Source of the DNA: Bacteroidota bacterium
Lineage (GTDB): Bacteria; Bacteroidota; Bacteroidia; Bacteroidales; UBA1556
Assembly (NCBI GenBank): GCA_003648395.1
Contig: QMPB01000370.1
Coordinates: 1-5,457 of the forward strand
Direction of reading: 5' to 3'
Length of the DNA stretch: 5,457 bases
Below, piece by piece: positions 1 through 5,457 of the stretch (the stretch's first letter is position 1; every line of letters begins with the position of its first letter). Under the pieces are notes generated by a model. It was not told the origin of the DNA and made no database searches. It saw only the letters and a list, made by a program, of their open reading frames with translations. The position numbers and the translations under genes are program-made.

Positions 1-672
1 ACAGATCCTGAAGCAAAAAGAAAAGCTATTGGAAAAACTTTTATTGACGTATTTGATGAAGAAAGCCACAAGATAAAAGATGTAAAATGGCTTGGTCAGG
101 GAACAATTTATCCTGATGTTATAGAATCTGTTTCTGTAAAAGGACCTTCGGCAACAATTAAATCACATCATAATGTTGGCGGATTGCCAGACTATATGAA
201 ACTCAAAATAGTTGAGCCATTAAAGGCCTTATTTAAGGATGAAGTTCGTAGAGTTGGTAAGTCCATGGATATTAGCACAGAATTGCTAGGAAGACACCCA
301 TTTCCTGGACCAGGATTAGGAATTAGAATTTTGGGTGATATTACGGCAGAGAAAGTAAGAATATTACAGGAAGTTGATTATATATTTATTAAGGGACTTA
401 AAGATAACGACCTGTATAATAAGGTTTGGCAAGCTGGTTCAATGCTTCTTCCAATTCAATCGGTAGGAGTAATGGGAGATGAGAGAACTTATGAACAAGT
501 GGTTGCTCTACGTGCAGTTGAATCCACTGATGGAATGACAGCTGATTGGGTTCATTTGCCTTATGAGTTCTTAGCAAAAGTGTCCAATGATATTATTAAT
601 AAGGTAAAGGGTGTGAATAGAGTTGTTTATGATATTAGTTCTAAGCCACCAGCAACTATTGAATGGGAATAG
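1..672 (+). CDS. guaA: GMP synthase (glutamine-hydrolysing), C-terminal part
   Basis: This is the last 223 codons of GMP synthase, open from base 1 and ending in TAG. The enzyme converts XMP to GMP using ATP and glutamine, the last step of de novo guanine nucleotide synthesis in the cytoplasm. Family members are usually a little over 500 residues, so the glutamine amidotransferase domain and the front of the ATP-pyrophosphatase domain lie outside the window. The fragment shows the end of the ATP-pyrophosphatase domain ([10 protein letters not shown], then [14 protein letters not shown]), the hallmark [13 protein letters not shown] at bases 295-333 that opens the C-terminal XMP-binding and dimerisation domain, and the canonical C-terminus PPATIEWE. 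An internal ATG at 184 is not the real start because conserved family sequence continues upstream. No damage is visible. The LysM gene starts 40 bases downstream with no visible terminator between. Confidence 0.97.
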   Translation, partial: TDPEAKRKAIGKTFIDVFDEESHKIKDVKWLGQGTIYPDVIESVSVKGPSATIKSHHNVGGLPDYMKLKIVEPLKALFKDEVRRVGKSMDISTELLGRHPFPGPGLGIRILGDITAEKVRILQEVDYIFIKGLKDNDLYNKVWQAGSMLLPIQSVGVMGDERTYEQVVALRAVESTDGMTADWVHLPYEFLAKVSNDIINKVKGVNRVVYDISSKPPATIEWE

Positions 673-712
673 TATTTGCTATTTCCTATGATTTATTATC
701 AAATTATTAAGT

Positions 713-2566
713 ATGAGTTTTATAAGAATACTGTTTATTTCATTTGTTTTTAGTGTTTTACCACAAGTTGTATTTTCACAAGTAAGTGTTACTATATCTA
801 AAGAAATAACTAAAGTTGATGGAAAAAGCTTTTATATTCATCGTGTGGAAAAAGGGCAAACTTTATATAGTATTGCAAAAGCCTATGGTGTTAAAGTTGA
901 GCAAATAGTAAAATATAATACTAATGCAAAGAAGGAGCTAAGTATTGGGCAAGTGCTAAAGATTCCTAAGAATGAAGCATTCTCTCATATAGGAACAGAT
1001 AAACCTATTACTCCAGAAGGTTTTACATATCATAAGGTTGTAAAGGGCGAAAATCTTTATCGCATTATGTATGATTATCAGGTTAAGTTAGATGATTTGC
1101 AGAAATATAATAAAGACTTAACAACAAATATTCAAATAGGACAATGGATACTAATCCCAAATAAAAGCTTTCTGAAAGCAGAATTAGTTACTTCAAAATA
1201 TGATAGTTTAATAACTTATAAAGTAAAAAGAAGAGATAATTTTTTTCGCTTAGAGAAAAAGTTTCATATTAATCAGCAACAATTGGAGCAATTAAATCCT
1301 GAAATTAAAGAATCTGGTTTACAGAAAGGAATTGAGATAACTGTTCCTTATTTTGAAGATAAATCAAACATCCCAGAGTATGAGGAGGTTAGCCTTGATA
1401 CAATATCGTATGAGATTGTTAAAAATAATGAGTTAGATACAAACTATCATTGTGAAAAAATAGAGTATAACCAACATATTTATAAATTGGGTTTAATGAT
1501 TCCGATATACTCTAATTTAGATGCTGATATTAGAGTTGAGAATGATTACCTTATTAAGGGAATAGATGAGTATGTTTCTTTTAGGTTTATTGAGTTTTAT
1601 CAAGGAATGAAACTAGCACTGGATTCTATGGAAAAGCTTGGTTTTAAAGCAGAAGTTTTTGTTTGGGATACAAAAGCTGATACAAATACAGTAGACTCTA
1701 TTTGTATGCTTAAAGAATTTAAAGAATTGGATTTATTATTTGGACCATTTTATTCTAAGAATGTAAAAAGAGTACAAAAAGCAGCAAGAGATAATAGTAT
1801 TAAGGTTGTGGATTTATTTAGTCCTTATTTTATTAATGCTGATAGTATTTCCCAATTCTTTATTACTAATTCTAGTGTAAATAATAAGTATAATGCATTA
1901 GCAAAGTATATTAGCGATAGTTTATCAAACTATAGAATTTCTATAATCCATCAAGGATACGATGAAGATTTAAAGAGCCTTAATTCCCTTAAAAATGCTC
2001 TATTAGGAAATAATATTGATACTAATAGTATTTATGTTTATGATTATACCTTTAATGGATTAAATAATCTTGAGAAAGAATTATCGTCGGATAAGCAAAA
2101 TATAATTTTCAATTTAGTTGATGATGAAGCAAAGATTAGCGATTTTTTACGACAATTGAATATTGAGACTAAAGATTATTCAATAATGGTGATGGCTTTA
2201 GATAAAGTATGGGGTAAGTATAGAACATTGGAATTAGATTACTTAAGCCATTTGAAATATACTTGTGCAACAGATTACTATATTGATAATAGCGATAGTT
2301 TTGTGGTTATTCCTTTTGAAAAAAAGTTTTATGATACATATAAGCGAATACCTAGTAAACTTGGGTATTTAGGCTTTGATATTAGTTGGTATTTTGGAAA
2401 TGAGATATATTATTTTGGAAGTAACTTCTCAGAATGTGGAGATAGATTACCAATAAGAAATATTTCGACAAATTATACATTTATAAAATTAAGACAAGGT
2501 GTTTATAGGAATATCTCCACCAATGTTATTCAATATGATAATTATCAGAAATATAAAAAGAACTAG
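713..2566 (+). CDS. Secreted LysM protein with periplasmic-binding-protein-like domain
   Basis: The 617-residue protein has an N-terminal signal peptide (hydrophobic residues 4-21, likely cleaved after VFS at residue 22), so it should act outside the cytoplasmic membrane. Two clear LysM repeats follow at about 41-85 (RVEKGQTLYSIAKAYGV) and 106-149 (KVVKGENLYRIMYDYQV). A third, more divergent one lies at about 168-212. LysM repeats bind peptidoglycan or related N-acetylglucosamine polymers. From about residue 257 the sequence resembles a type-1 periplasmic binding fold of the amino-acid ABC receptor class (FYQGMKLALDSMEKLG at 295-310, LLFGPFYSK at 341-349). No transporter genes are nearby, so a wall-anchored ligand-binding or structural role is more likely than uptake; this is inference. 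No lipobox cysteine is seen. The ATG at 713 is chosen because the signal peptide begins there. There is no clear Shine-Dalgarno sequence, which is usual in Bacteroidota. Confidence 0.88.
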   Translation: MSFIRILFISFVFSVLPQVVFSQVSVTISKEITKVDGKSFYIHRVEKGQTLYSIAKAYGVKVEQIVKYNTNAKKELSIGQVLKIPKNEAFSHIGTDKPITPEGFTYHKVVKGENLYRIMYDYQVKLDDLQKYNKDLTTNIQIGQWILIPNKSFLKAELVTSKYDSLITYKVKRRDNFFRLEKKFHINQQQLEQLNPEIKESGLQKGIEITVPYFEDKSNIPEYEEVSLDTISYEIVKNNELDTNYHCEKIEYNQHIYKLGLMIPIYSNLDADIRVENDYLIKGIDEYVSFRFIEFYQGMKLALDSMEKLGFKAEVFVWDTKADTNTVDSICMLKEFKELDLLFGPFYSKNVKRVQKAARDNSIKVVDLFSPYFINADSISQFFITNSSVNNKYNALAKYISDSLSNYRISIIHQGYDEDLKSLNSLKNALLGNNIDTNSIYVYDYTFNGLNNLEKELSSDKQNIIFNLVDDEAKISDFLRQLNIETKDYSIMVMALDKVWGKYRTLELDYLSHLKYTCATDYYIDNSDSFVVIPFEKKFYDTYKRIPSKLGYLGFDISWYFGNEIYYFGSNFSECGDRLPIRNISTNYTFIKLRQGVYRNISTNVIQYDNYQKYKKN

Positions 2567-2574
2567 AATTTTAA

Positions 2575-2688
2575 ATGATGAGAGGTGATAATACAGTTTT
2601 ATATATAGTTGTAAGTATTGTAGTTGCACATTTTATTGCAGGTTTTGCTTATCTTATTTATAAGATTTATAGCAGTAAAAAGAAGTAG
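2575..2688 (+). CDS. Putative single-pass membrane microprotein, 37 aa
   Basis: This short ORF starts with two consecutive ATG codons (2575 and 2578; either could be used) and ends in TAG. The product has a short N-terminus (MMRGDNT), a hydrophobic helix of about 20 residues from about 8 to 29 (VLYIVVSIVVAHFIAGFAYL and onward), and a basic tail (YKIYSSKKK). The positive charge at the C-terminal end suggests an N-out/C-in single-span inner-membrane protein. It starts 8 bases after the LysM gene and ends before the tatA promoter, so it is probably cotranscribed with the LysM gene. I do not recognise a named family. Support for it being real comes from the clean membrane-protein composition, the operon-like spacing, and the fact that it fills an otherwise empty gap. 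It could still be a chance ORF in AT-rich DNA. Confidence 0.62.
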   Translation: MMRGDNTVLYIVVSIVVAHFIAGFAYLIYKIYSSKKK

Positions 2689-2713
2689 TTCAATAAAAAA
2701 CTTTAGCTTAAAA

Positions 2714-2745
2714 TTGTAAGTTACTTGCTAATTGAATTACCTTTG
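2714..2745 (+). promoter_or_regulatory. Bacteroidota-type promoter for tatA-tatC operon
   Basis: TACCTTTG at 2738-2745 matches the Bacteroidota -7 consensus TAnnTTTG exactly. A TTG at 2714-2716 could serve as the -33 element with a 21-base spacer, slightly long for the usual range. Transcription would start near 2750, leaving a leader of about 20 bases before the tatA ATG at 2772. No operator or riboswitch is visible. The -7 element is convincing and the -33 element is weaker. Confidence 0.68.
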
Positions 2746-2771
2746 CAAACAGATTATTAAAAATAGATATT

Positions 2772-2978
2772 ATGGATTTAGATAGTATATTATTAGGAAT
2801 GTTAGGTGCTAATGAAATTATTATTATTCTAGCAGTGGTATTATTATTATTTGGTGGAAAGAAAATTCCTGAATTAATGAGGGGTTTGGGAAAAGGTGTA
2901 AAAGAGTTTAAGAATGCCACATCAAGTATTGAAGAAGAAATTAAGGATATTGATCCAACTAAAGAACTAAGAAAATAG
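2772..2978 (+). CDS. tatA: Sec-independent protein translocase TatA/E family
   Basis: The 68-residue protein has the full TatA plan. A short periplasmic N-terminus leads into a transmembrane helix at about 13-27 that begins with a polar residue (Glu15). Next come the FGGKK hinge at 27-31, an amphipathic helix at about 32-47 ([16 protein letters not shown]), and a short acidic tail. TatA subunits polymerise at a substrate-loaded TatC complex and allow folded proteins with twin-arginine signals to cross the inner membrane. tatC follows 12 bases later. No tatB is visible; Bacteroidota generally run a TatA-TatC system in which one TatA-type protein covers both roles. The start at 2772 fits the promoter about 26 bases upstream. 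A later in-frame ATG (residue 10) would remove the N-terminal segment just before the helix and is less likely. Assignment to TatA rather than TatE is by convention. Confidence 0.94.
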   Translation: MDLDSILLGMLGANEIIIILAVVLLLFGGKKIPELMRGLGKGVKEFKNATSSIEEEIKDIDPTKELRK

Positions 2979-2980
2979 GA
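2977..2980 (+). promoter_or_regulatory. AGGA ribosome-binding site overlapping tatA stop
   Basis: AGGA overlaps the TAG stop of tatA (2976-2978) and lies 10 bases before the tatC ATG. The same arrangement recurs at the next junction. Bacteroidota ribosomes use Shine-Dalgarno pairing weakly, so its importance is uncertain. Confidence 0.4.
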
Positions 2981-2990
2981 TTAGTTACTT

Positions 2991-3818
2991 ATGTCTAAAA
3001 GCTTAGAAAAGAAATCTAACGAACTTCAAGAGTTAACTTTCTGGGATCATTTGGATGTATTAAGGTTTGCCTTAATGCGTTCGTCAATTGCAGTGTTTGT
3101 ATTTGCAATAGTTGCATTTTACTTTACAGATTTTGTGTATTCTCAAGTTATCCTTGGTCCTAAATCTCCAGATTTTATCACTAATAGGATGTTTTGTGAG
3201 TTTAGTAAGCTTATTAGTGTTGATAGTCTTTGTATTAATCAGACTAGCTTCAAGTTGAATAATCTAGAAATGGCTGGGCAATTTAGAAACAATTTGCTTA
3301 TCTCTATAGTTGCTGGTCTAATAGTTGCAATGCCATATATTCTTACAGAGTTGTGGATGTTTGTAAAGCCAGCTTTATCTATTAAAGAGAGAAAAGGAGT
3401 TAGAGGATTTGTTGTTGCAACAAGCTTCTTGTTTTTAACAGGTATATCATTTGGCTATTTCATTATTAGTCCTTTATCTATTAATTTTCTTGCAAATTGG
3501 ACATTAAGCCCTGATATTGAGAATACAATTAGACTGGGGTCATATATTCGTATGGTTGTAATGATTGTATTATCAACAGGTCTGGTTTTTCAACTACCTG
3601 TTTTGATATATTTTTTGGCAAAAATGGGTATTGTAAGTGTTGAATTCTTAAAAACATATAGAAAGCATGCAATTGTAGTTTTCTTTATTCTGTCAGCTAT
3701 TATTACACCTCCAGATATGTTTAGTCAATTACTTGTATCTTTTCCTCTTATATTTTTATACGAAATAAGTATTAAGATTGCTAGAAGAGTTGAGAAGAAT
3801 AGAGTAGATGAACTTTAG
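2991..3818 (+). CDS. tatC: Sec-independent protein translocase TatC
   Basis: This is the 275-residue TatC subunit, the receptor that binds twin-arginine signal peptides and recruits TatA in the inner membrane. Six hydrophobic segments can be placed at about 28-46, 101-120, 139-160, 187-210, 226-240 and 242-260. Family landmarks are HLDVLR at 20-25 before helix 1, the first cytoplasmic loop with Phe124 and Glu133 (WMFVKPALSIKER), which match E. coli Phe94 and Glu103, and ITPPDMF at 238-244. Most TatC proteins read HLxELR in the first motif. Here the glutamate is valine with an aspartate just before it, a variant I recall from Bacteroidales homologues rather than a sign of decay. The first periplasmic loop (about 50-100) is longer than in E. 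coli and contains both cysteines of the protein, Cys69 and Cys81. The gene sits 12 bases after tatA and 11 before the next gene. Confidence 0.96.
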   Translation: MSKSLEKKSNELQELTFWDHLDVLRFALMRSSIAVFVFAIVAFYFTDFVYSQVILGPKSPDFITNRMFCEFSKLISVDSLCINQTSFKLNNLEMAGQFRNNLLISIVAGLIVAMPYILTELWMFVKPALSIKERKGVRGFVVATSFLFLTGISFGYFIISPLSINFLANWTLSPDIENTIRLGSYIRMVVMIVLSTGLVFQLPVLIYFLAKMGIVSVEFLKTYRKHAIVVFFILSAIITPPDMFSQLLVSFPLIFLYEISIKIARRVEKNRVDEL

Positions 3819-3820
3819 GA
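3817..3820 (+). promoter_or_regulatory. AGGA ribosome-binding site overlapping tatC stop
   Basis: AGGA overlaps the tatC TAG stop (3816-3818) and lies 9 bases before the ATG at 3830, copying the tatA-tatC junction. It supports translation of the third gene from the same message. Confidence 0.4.
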
Positions 3821-3829
3821 TTTTATTTT

Positions 3830-5245
3830 ATGGAAAGAGTAGAGAGAATAATATATTCAATAAAAGAGAAAGCTGTTAAAATAAACATTGAAGATAATGT
3901 TTATGGGTCAATAGCAGAGATTGGTGGAGGACAGGAAGTTGCACGTACATTCTTTCAGGCTGGAGGAGCATCTGAAACTGTTGCAAAGAGCATATCAGCT
4001 TATGATAAAACTTTCTCTGACTATTACTATAACAATAATGAAGCAGGTAGATATGTATCTCAAGATAGACTTGTGAAAATGCTTGATAAGGAATATCAAG
4101 ATTTACAGAATGTTCTTTCAGATAGATTTGATGATAAAACCTCATTTTTTGCTTTTGCCGATACTGTAGAAACCCTAAATTATAAGAAAACTAATAATCC
4201 TCATGGTTGGATGGGGGTTAGGTTTCAGGGAAGTGATAGAGAAAATCCAAATGAAGTAAAAATACATTTCAGATTGCTTGAGAAAGATACAAATCTTCAA
4301 CAATATACGCTTGGTACAGTTGGTGTAAATTTGATTTTTGCTTGTTTTCACCATATTGATTCACCTAATTTTTTCTTACAGTCATTGATGGATAATCTTG
4401 ATAGTTATCGTATTGAAATAGATATGGTAAGTATGAAAGGCCCTGATTTAGATTATGTTGATAATCGATTATTGGGAGTTCAGATGGTGAAGAATGGAAT
4501 GACTAATGTTGTAATGTTCGATAAAGATGGTAATATCACTCGCCCTGCTGATATGGTTTATAAGAAGAATGTAATTGCTATTAGAGGAAGTTTTAGACCA
4601 ATTACTTATGTTGGTTTTGATATGATTAAGACGGCAATACGTACATTTAAGAAAGAGGGTTCTTACGATAAAAAAGATACATTAGTCTTTTGTGAAATTA
4701 CAATGAGAAATCTAATGTCGAGTGGTGAGTTTGATGATAGAGATTTCCTTGCAAGAGTTGATATTCTTAATGGTATGAATCAGAATGTAATGGTTTCTAA
4801 CTACAGGTATTATTATAAACTTACAGAGTATTTTAATCAGTTTACTATTAAGAAGCTTAGAATGGTAGTAGGTGTGCCTACTCTTAAAAATCTTGTTCAG
4901 AAAAAATACTATGAAGACCTTAAAGGTGGAATTATGGAAGCTTTTGGGATTCTATTTGCTGAGAATGTAAAATTATATATTTATCCTCTAATTGATAATA
5001 AACGATTACAAACAGGAAAACTATTGAATGTTGATGAGGATATGTTCTATTTGTATCAACACCTTATTAATAATGACAAGATAGTTGATCTTGAGAATGT
5101 TAATAGAAGATGGCAAGGTATTTTTGCCCGTGAGGTTCTCTTAATGATACAGAATAACGAAGAGGGGTGGGAAGAGAAAATGCCAAAGCTTATATCTAAG
5201 CAAATTAAAAAGTATAAGCTGTTTGGTTATTCTGATAGTAATTAG
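3830..5245 (+). CDS. Conserved cytoplasmic protein of unknown function (~470 aa family)
   Basis: The 471-residue protein has no signal peptide and no transmembrane segment, so it should be cytoplasmic. From memory it belongs to a well-conserved family of about 480 residues found in Bacteroidota and some other phyla. Members are often labelled 'TonB-dependent receptor' or 'nicotinate-nucleotide adenylyltransferase'. Neither label fits: there is no barrel or signal sequence, and no HxGH nucleotidyltransferase motif. Conserved-looking blocks are AEIGGGQEVARTFFQAGGAS at 29-48, SAYDKTFSD at 56-64, HGWMGVRFQ at 125-133, RIEIDMVSMKGPD at 194-206, VDNRLLGVQMVKNG at 210-223, NVIAIRGSFRP at 247-257, and GGIMEAFGILFAENVKLYIY at 366-385. 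Histidines and acidic residues in these blocks could form an active site, but none can be assigned. It follows tatC by 11 bases and is probably cotranscribed. The gene is intact and its base composition matches its neighbours. Confidence 0.9.
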   Translation: MERVERIIYSIKEKAVKINIEDNVYGSIAEIGGGQEVARTFFQAGGASETVAKSISAYDKTFSDYYYNNNEAGRYVSQDRLVKMLDKEYQDLQNVLSDRFDDKTSFFAFADTVETLNYKKTNNPHGWMGVRFQGSDRENPNEVKIHFRLLEKDTNLQQYTLGTVGVNLIFACFHHIDSPNFFLQSLMDNLDSYRIEIDMVSMKGPDLDYVDNRLLGVQMVKNGMTNVVMFDKDGNITRPADMVYKKNVIAIRGSFRPITYVGFDMIKTAIRTFKKEGSYDKKDTLVFCEITMRNLMSSGEFDDRDFLARVDILNGMNQNVMVSNYRYYYKLTEYFNQFTIKKLRMVVGVPTLKNLVQKKYYEDLKGGIMEAFGILFAENVKLYIYPLIDNKRLQTGKLLNVDEDMFYLYQHLINNDKIVDLENVNRRWQGIFAREVLLMIQNNEEGWEEKMPKLISKQIKKYKLFGYSDSN

Positions 5246-5270
5246 AAAAAATAATATAGTAAAGCATGAA

Positions 5271-5384
5271 TTGAACTTGTAATTTATGTGGGTTCTGACT
5301 CTATCCCGGGGTTGGTACGGTGATTTGCGTGTAACGGCAGTCTGTCTAATAACTATACAGAGTGGCTTAAAAGTTCAAGTTCAA
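5271..5384 (+). repeat. Inverted repeat enclosing GC-rich intergenic segment
   Basis: TTGAACTTG at 5271-5279 is a perfect reverse complement of CAAGTTCAA at 5376-5384, so a transcript could close a 9-bp stem around about 96 bases. A smaller hairpin fits inside: TCTGT at 5341-5345 with ACAGA at 5357-5361. An alternative is ACTCT at 5298-5302 with AGAGT at 5359-5363. This would suit a structured RNA such as a 6S-like RNA, but I recognise no family signature and no promoter is seen just upstream. The pairing may be chance, because the 3' arm sits in a short tandem GTTCAAGTTCAA. Confidence 0.4.
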
Positions 5385-5404
5385 GGCTTGCTGCTTTTTT
5401 GTAA
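5286..5404 (+). other. GC-rich intergenic segment, possible decayed SUMF1/FGE-domain gene end or structured RNA
   Basis: Bases 5290-5345 are about 55% G+C (31 of 56), against about a third for the rest of the window. In one frame 5307-5324 reads RGWYGD and 5328-5336 reads RVT. In another frame 5291-5305 reads GSDSI, 5348-5359 reads NNYT, and 5372-5401 reads SSSSRLAAFL before a TAA. In order, these pieces recall the C-terminus of formylglycine-generating-enzyme/SUMF1-type domains (RGGSWxxxA..CR..xR..NNxxP..GFRL), but with lost bases between them. That is what a frameshifted relic would look like. Such domains are frequent variable regions of diversity-generating retroelements. It is not adenine-rich like a typical template repeat. 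A structured non-coding RNA explains the composition equally well. Confidence 0.3.
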
Positions 5405-5447
5405 AGCGCAGTATACTAAGGTATATGAGCATTTACAAAAAGTAGCA
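5389..5447 (+). repeat. Long imperfect hairpin
   Basis: The segment folds into one hairpin of about 25 pairs. Bases 5389-5399 pair with 5437-5447 (11 pairs, one G-U). Bases 5401-5405 pair with 5432-5436, leaving T5400 bulged. Bases 5406-5407 pair with 5429-5430, and 5409-5410 with 5426-5427. Bases 5412-5416 pair with 5421-5425, closing a TAAG loop. On both strands the T-run is on the 5' side of the stem and the A-run on the 3' side, the reverse of an intrinsic terminator, so termination is not the obvious role. Possible roles are a mobile-element end, a MITE-like repeat, a retroelement recognition hairpin, or part of an RNA. Confidence 0.7.
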
Positions 5448-5457
5448 TAACGCAGAA

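Noticed and set aside
2708..2920. 70-codon minus-strand ORF
   Set aside because: It lies antisense over tatA and its promoter; the poly-Asn/Ile product is a shadow of AT-rich coding sequence.
3876..4145. 89-codon minus-strand ORF
   Set aside because: It lies entirely antisense within the conserved 471-residue gene and shows no recognisable motif.
5290..5307. tRNA T-arm-like string GGTTC...CCC
   Set aside because: The loop lacks the TTCGAAT-type sequence, and no acceptor, D or anticodon arms can be arranged around it.
5389..5447. Intrinsic terminator
   Set aside because: The T-run precedes and the A-run follows the stem on both strands, the opposite of terminator order.
5286..5450. 54-codon ORF from ATG at 5286 to TAA at 5448
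   Set aside because: It runs straight through the long hairpin, its composition is unlike the neighbouring genes, and it resembles no family over its length. Best explained as an open frame in relic or RNA sequence.
5288..5457. Retron-type msr-msd RNA (long hairpin plus 5-base TTCTG/CAGAA pairing at 5293-5297 and 5453-5457)
   Set aside because: The flanking pairing is only 5 bases, the second arm ends at the window edge, and no TAGC-type branch site follows the first arm. No reverse transcriptase is in the window, so it cannot be supported here.

Overview
The window looks like an AT-rich chromosomal segment from the Bacteroidota, probably Bacteroidales or a close relative. Three things point there. 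A TAnnTTTG promoter element lies ahead of tatA. TatA and TatC have Bacteroidales-type sequences ([12 protein letters not shown] in TatA, FWDHLDVLR in TatC). A secreted protein joins LysM repeats to a periplasmic-binding-protein-like domain, an arrangement common in this phylum. All genes are on the + strand and tightly packed, and all six visible genes end in TAG.

Layout: 1-672 is the 3' part of guaA (GMP synthase), whose 5' end lies outside the window. After 40 bases, 713-2566 encodes a secreted protein with three LysM repeats and a type-1 periplasmic-binding-protein-like domain. Eight bases later is a 37-codon ORF (2575-2688) for a single-pass membrane microprotein, easily missed by gene callers. 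An 83-base gap holds a good Bacteroidota promoter. It is followed by tatA (2772-2978), tatC (2991-3818) and a conserved cytoplasmic protein of unknown function (3830-5245), spaced 11-12 bases apart and very likely one operon.

TatA and TatC together make a minimal twin-arginine translocase with no TatB visible. None of the neighbouring proteins carries a twin-arginine signal, so the cargo is encoded elsewhere. guaA and the LysM protein look like housekeeping and envelope functions joined only by position.

The last 212 bases (5246-5457) are the unexplained part. A segment of about 55% G+C (5290-5345) stands out from the AT-rich surroundings. A perfect 9-bp inverted repeat encloses most of it. 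A long imperfect hairpin (5389-5447) follows. Short peptides in different frames of this segment recall the C-terminal motif of formylglycine-generating-enzyme/SUMF1-type domains, the fold often used as the variable region of diversity-generating retroelements. It may be a decayed gene end, part of a retroelement locus continuing beyond the window, or a structured RNA. The sequence alone does not decide between these.
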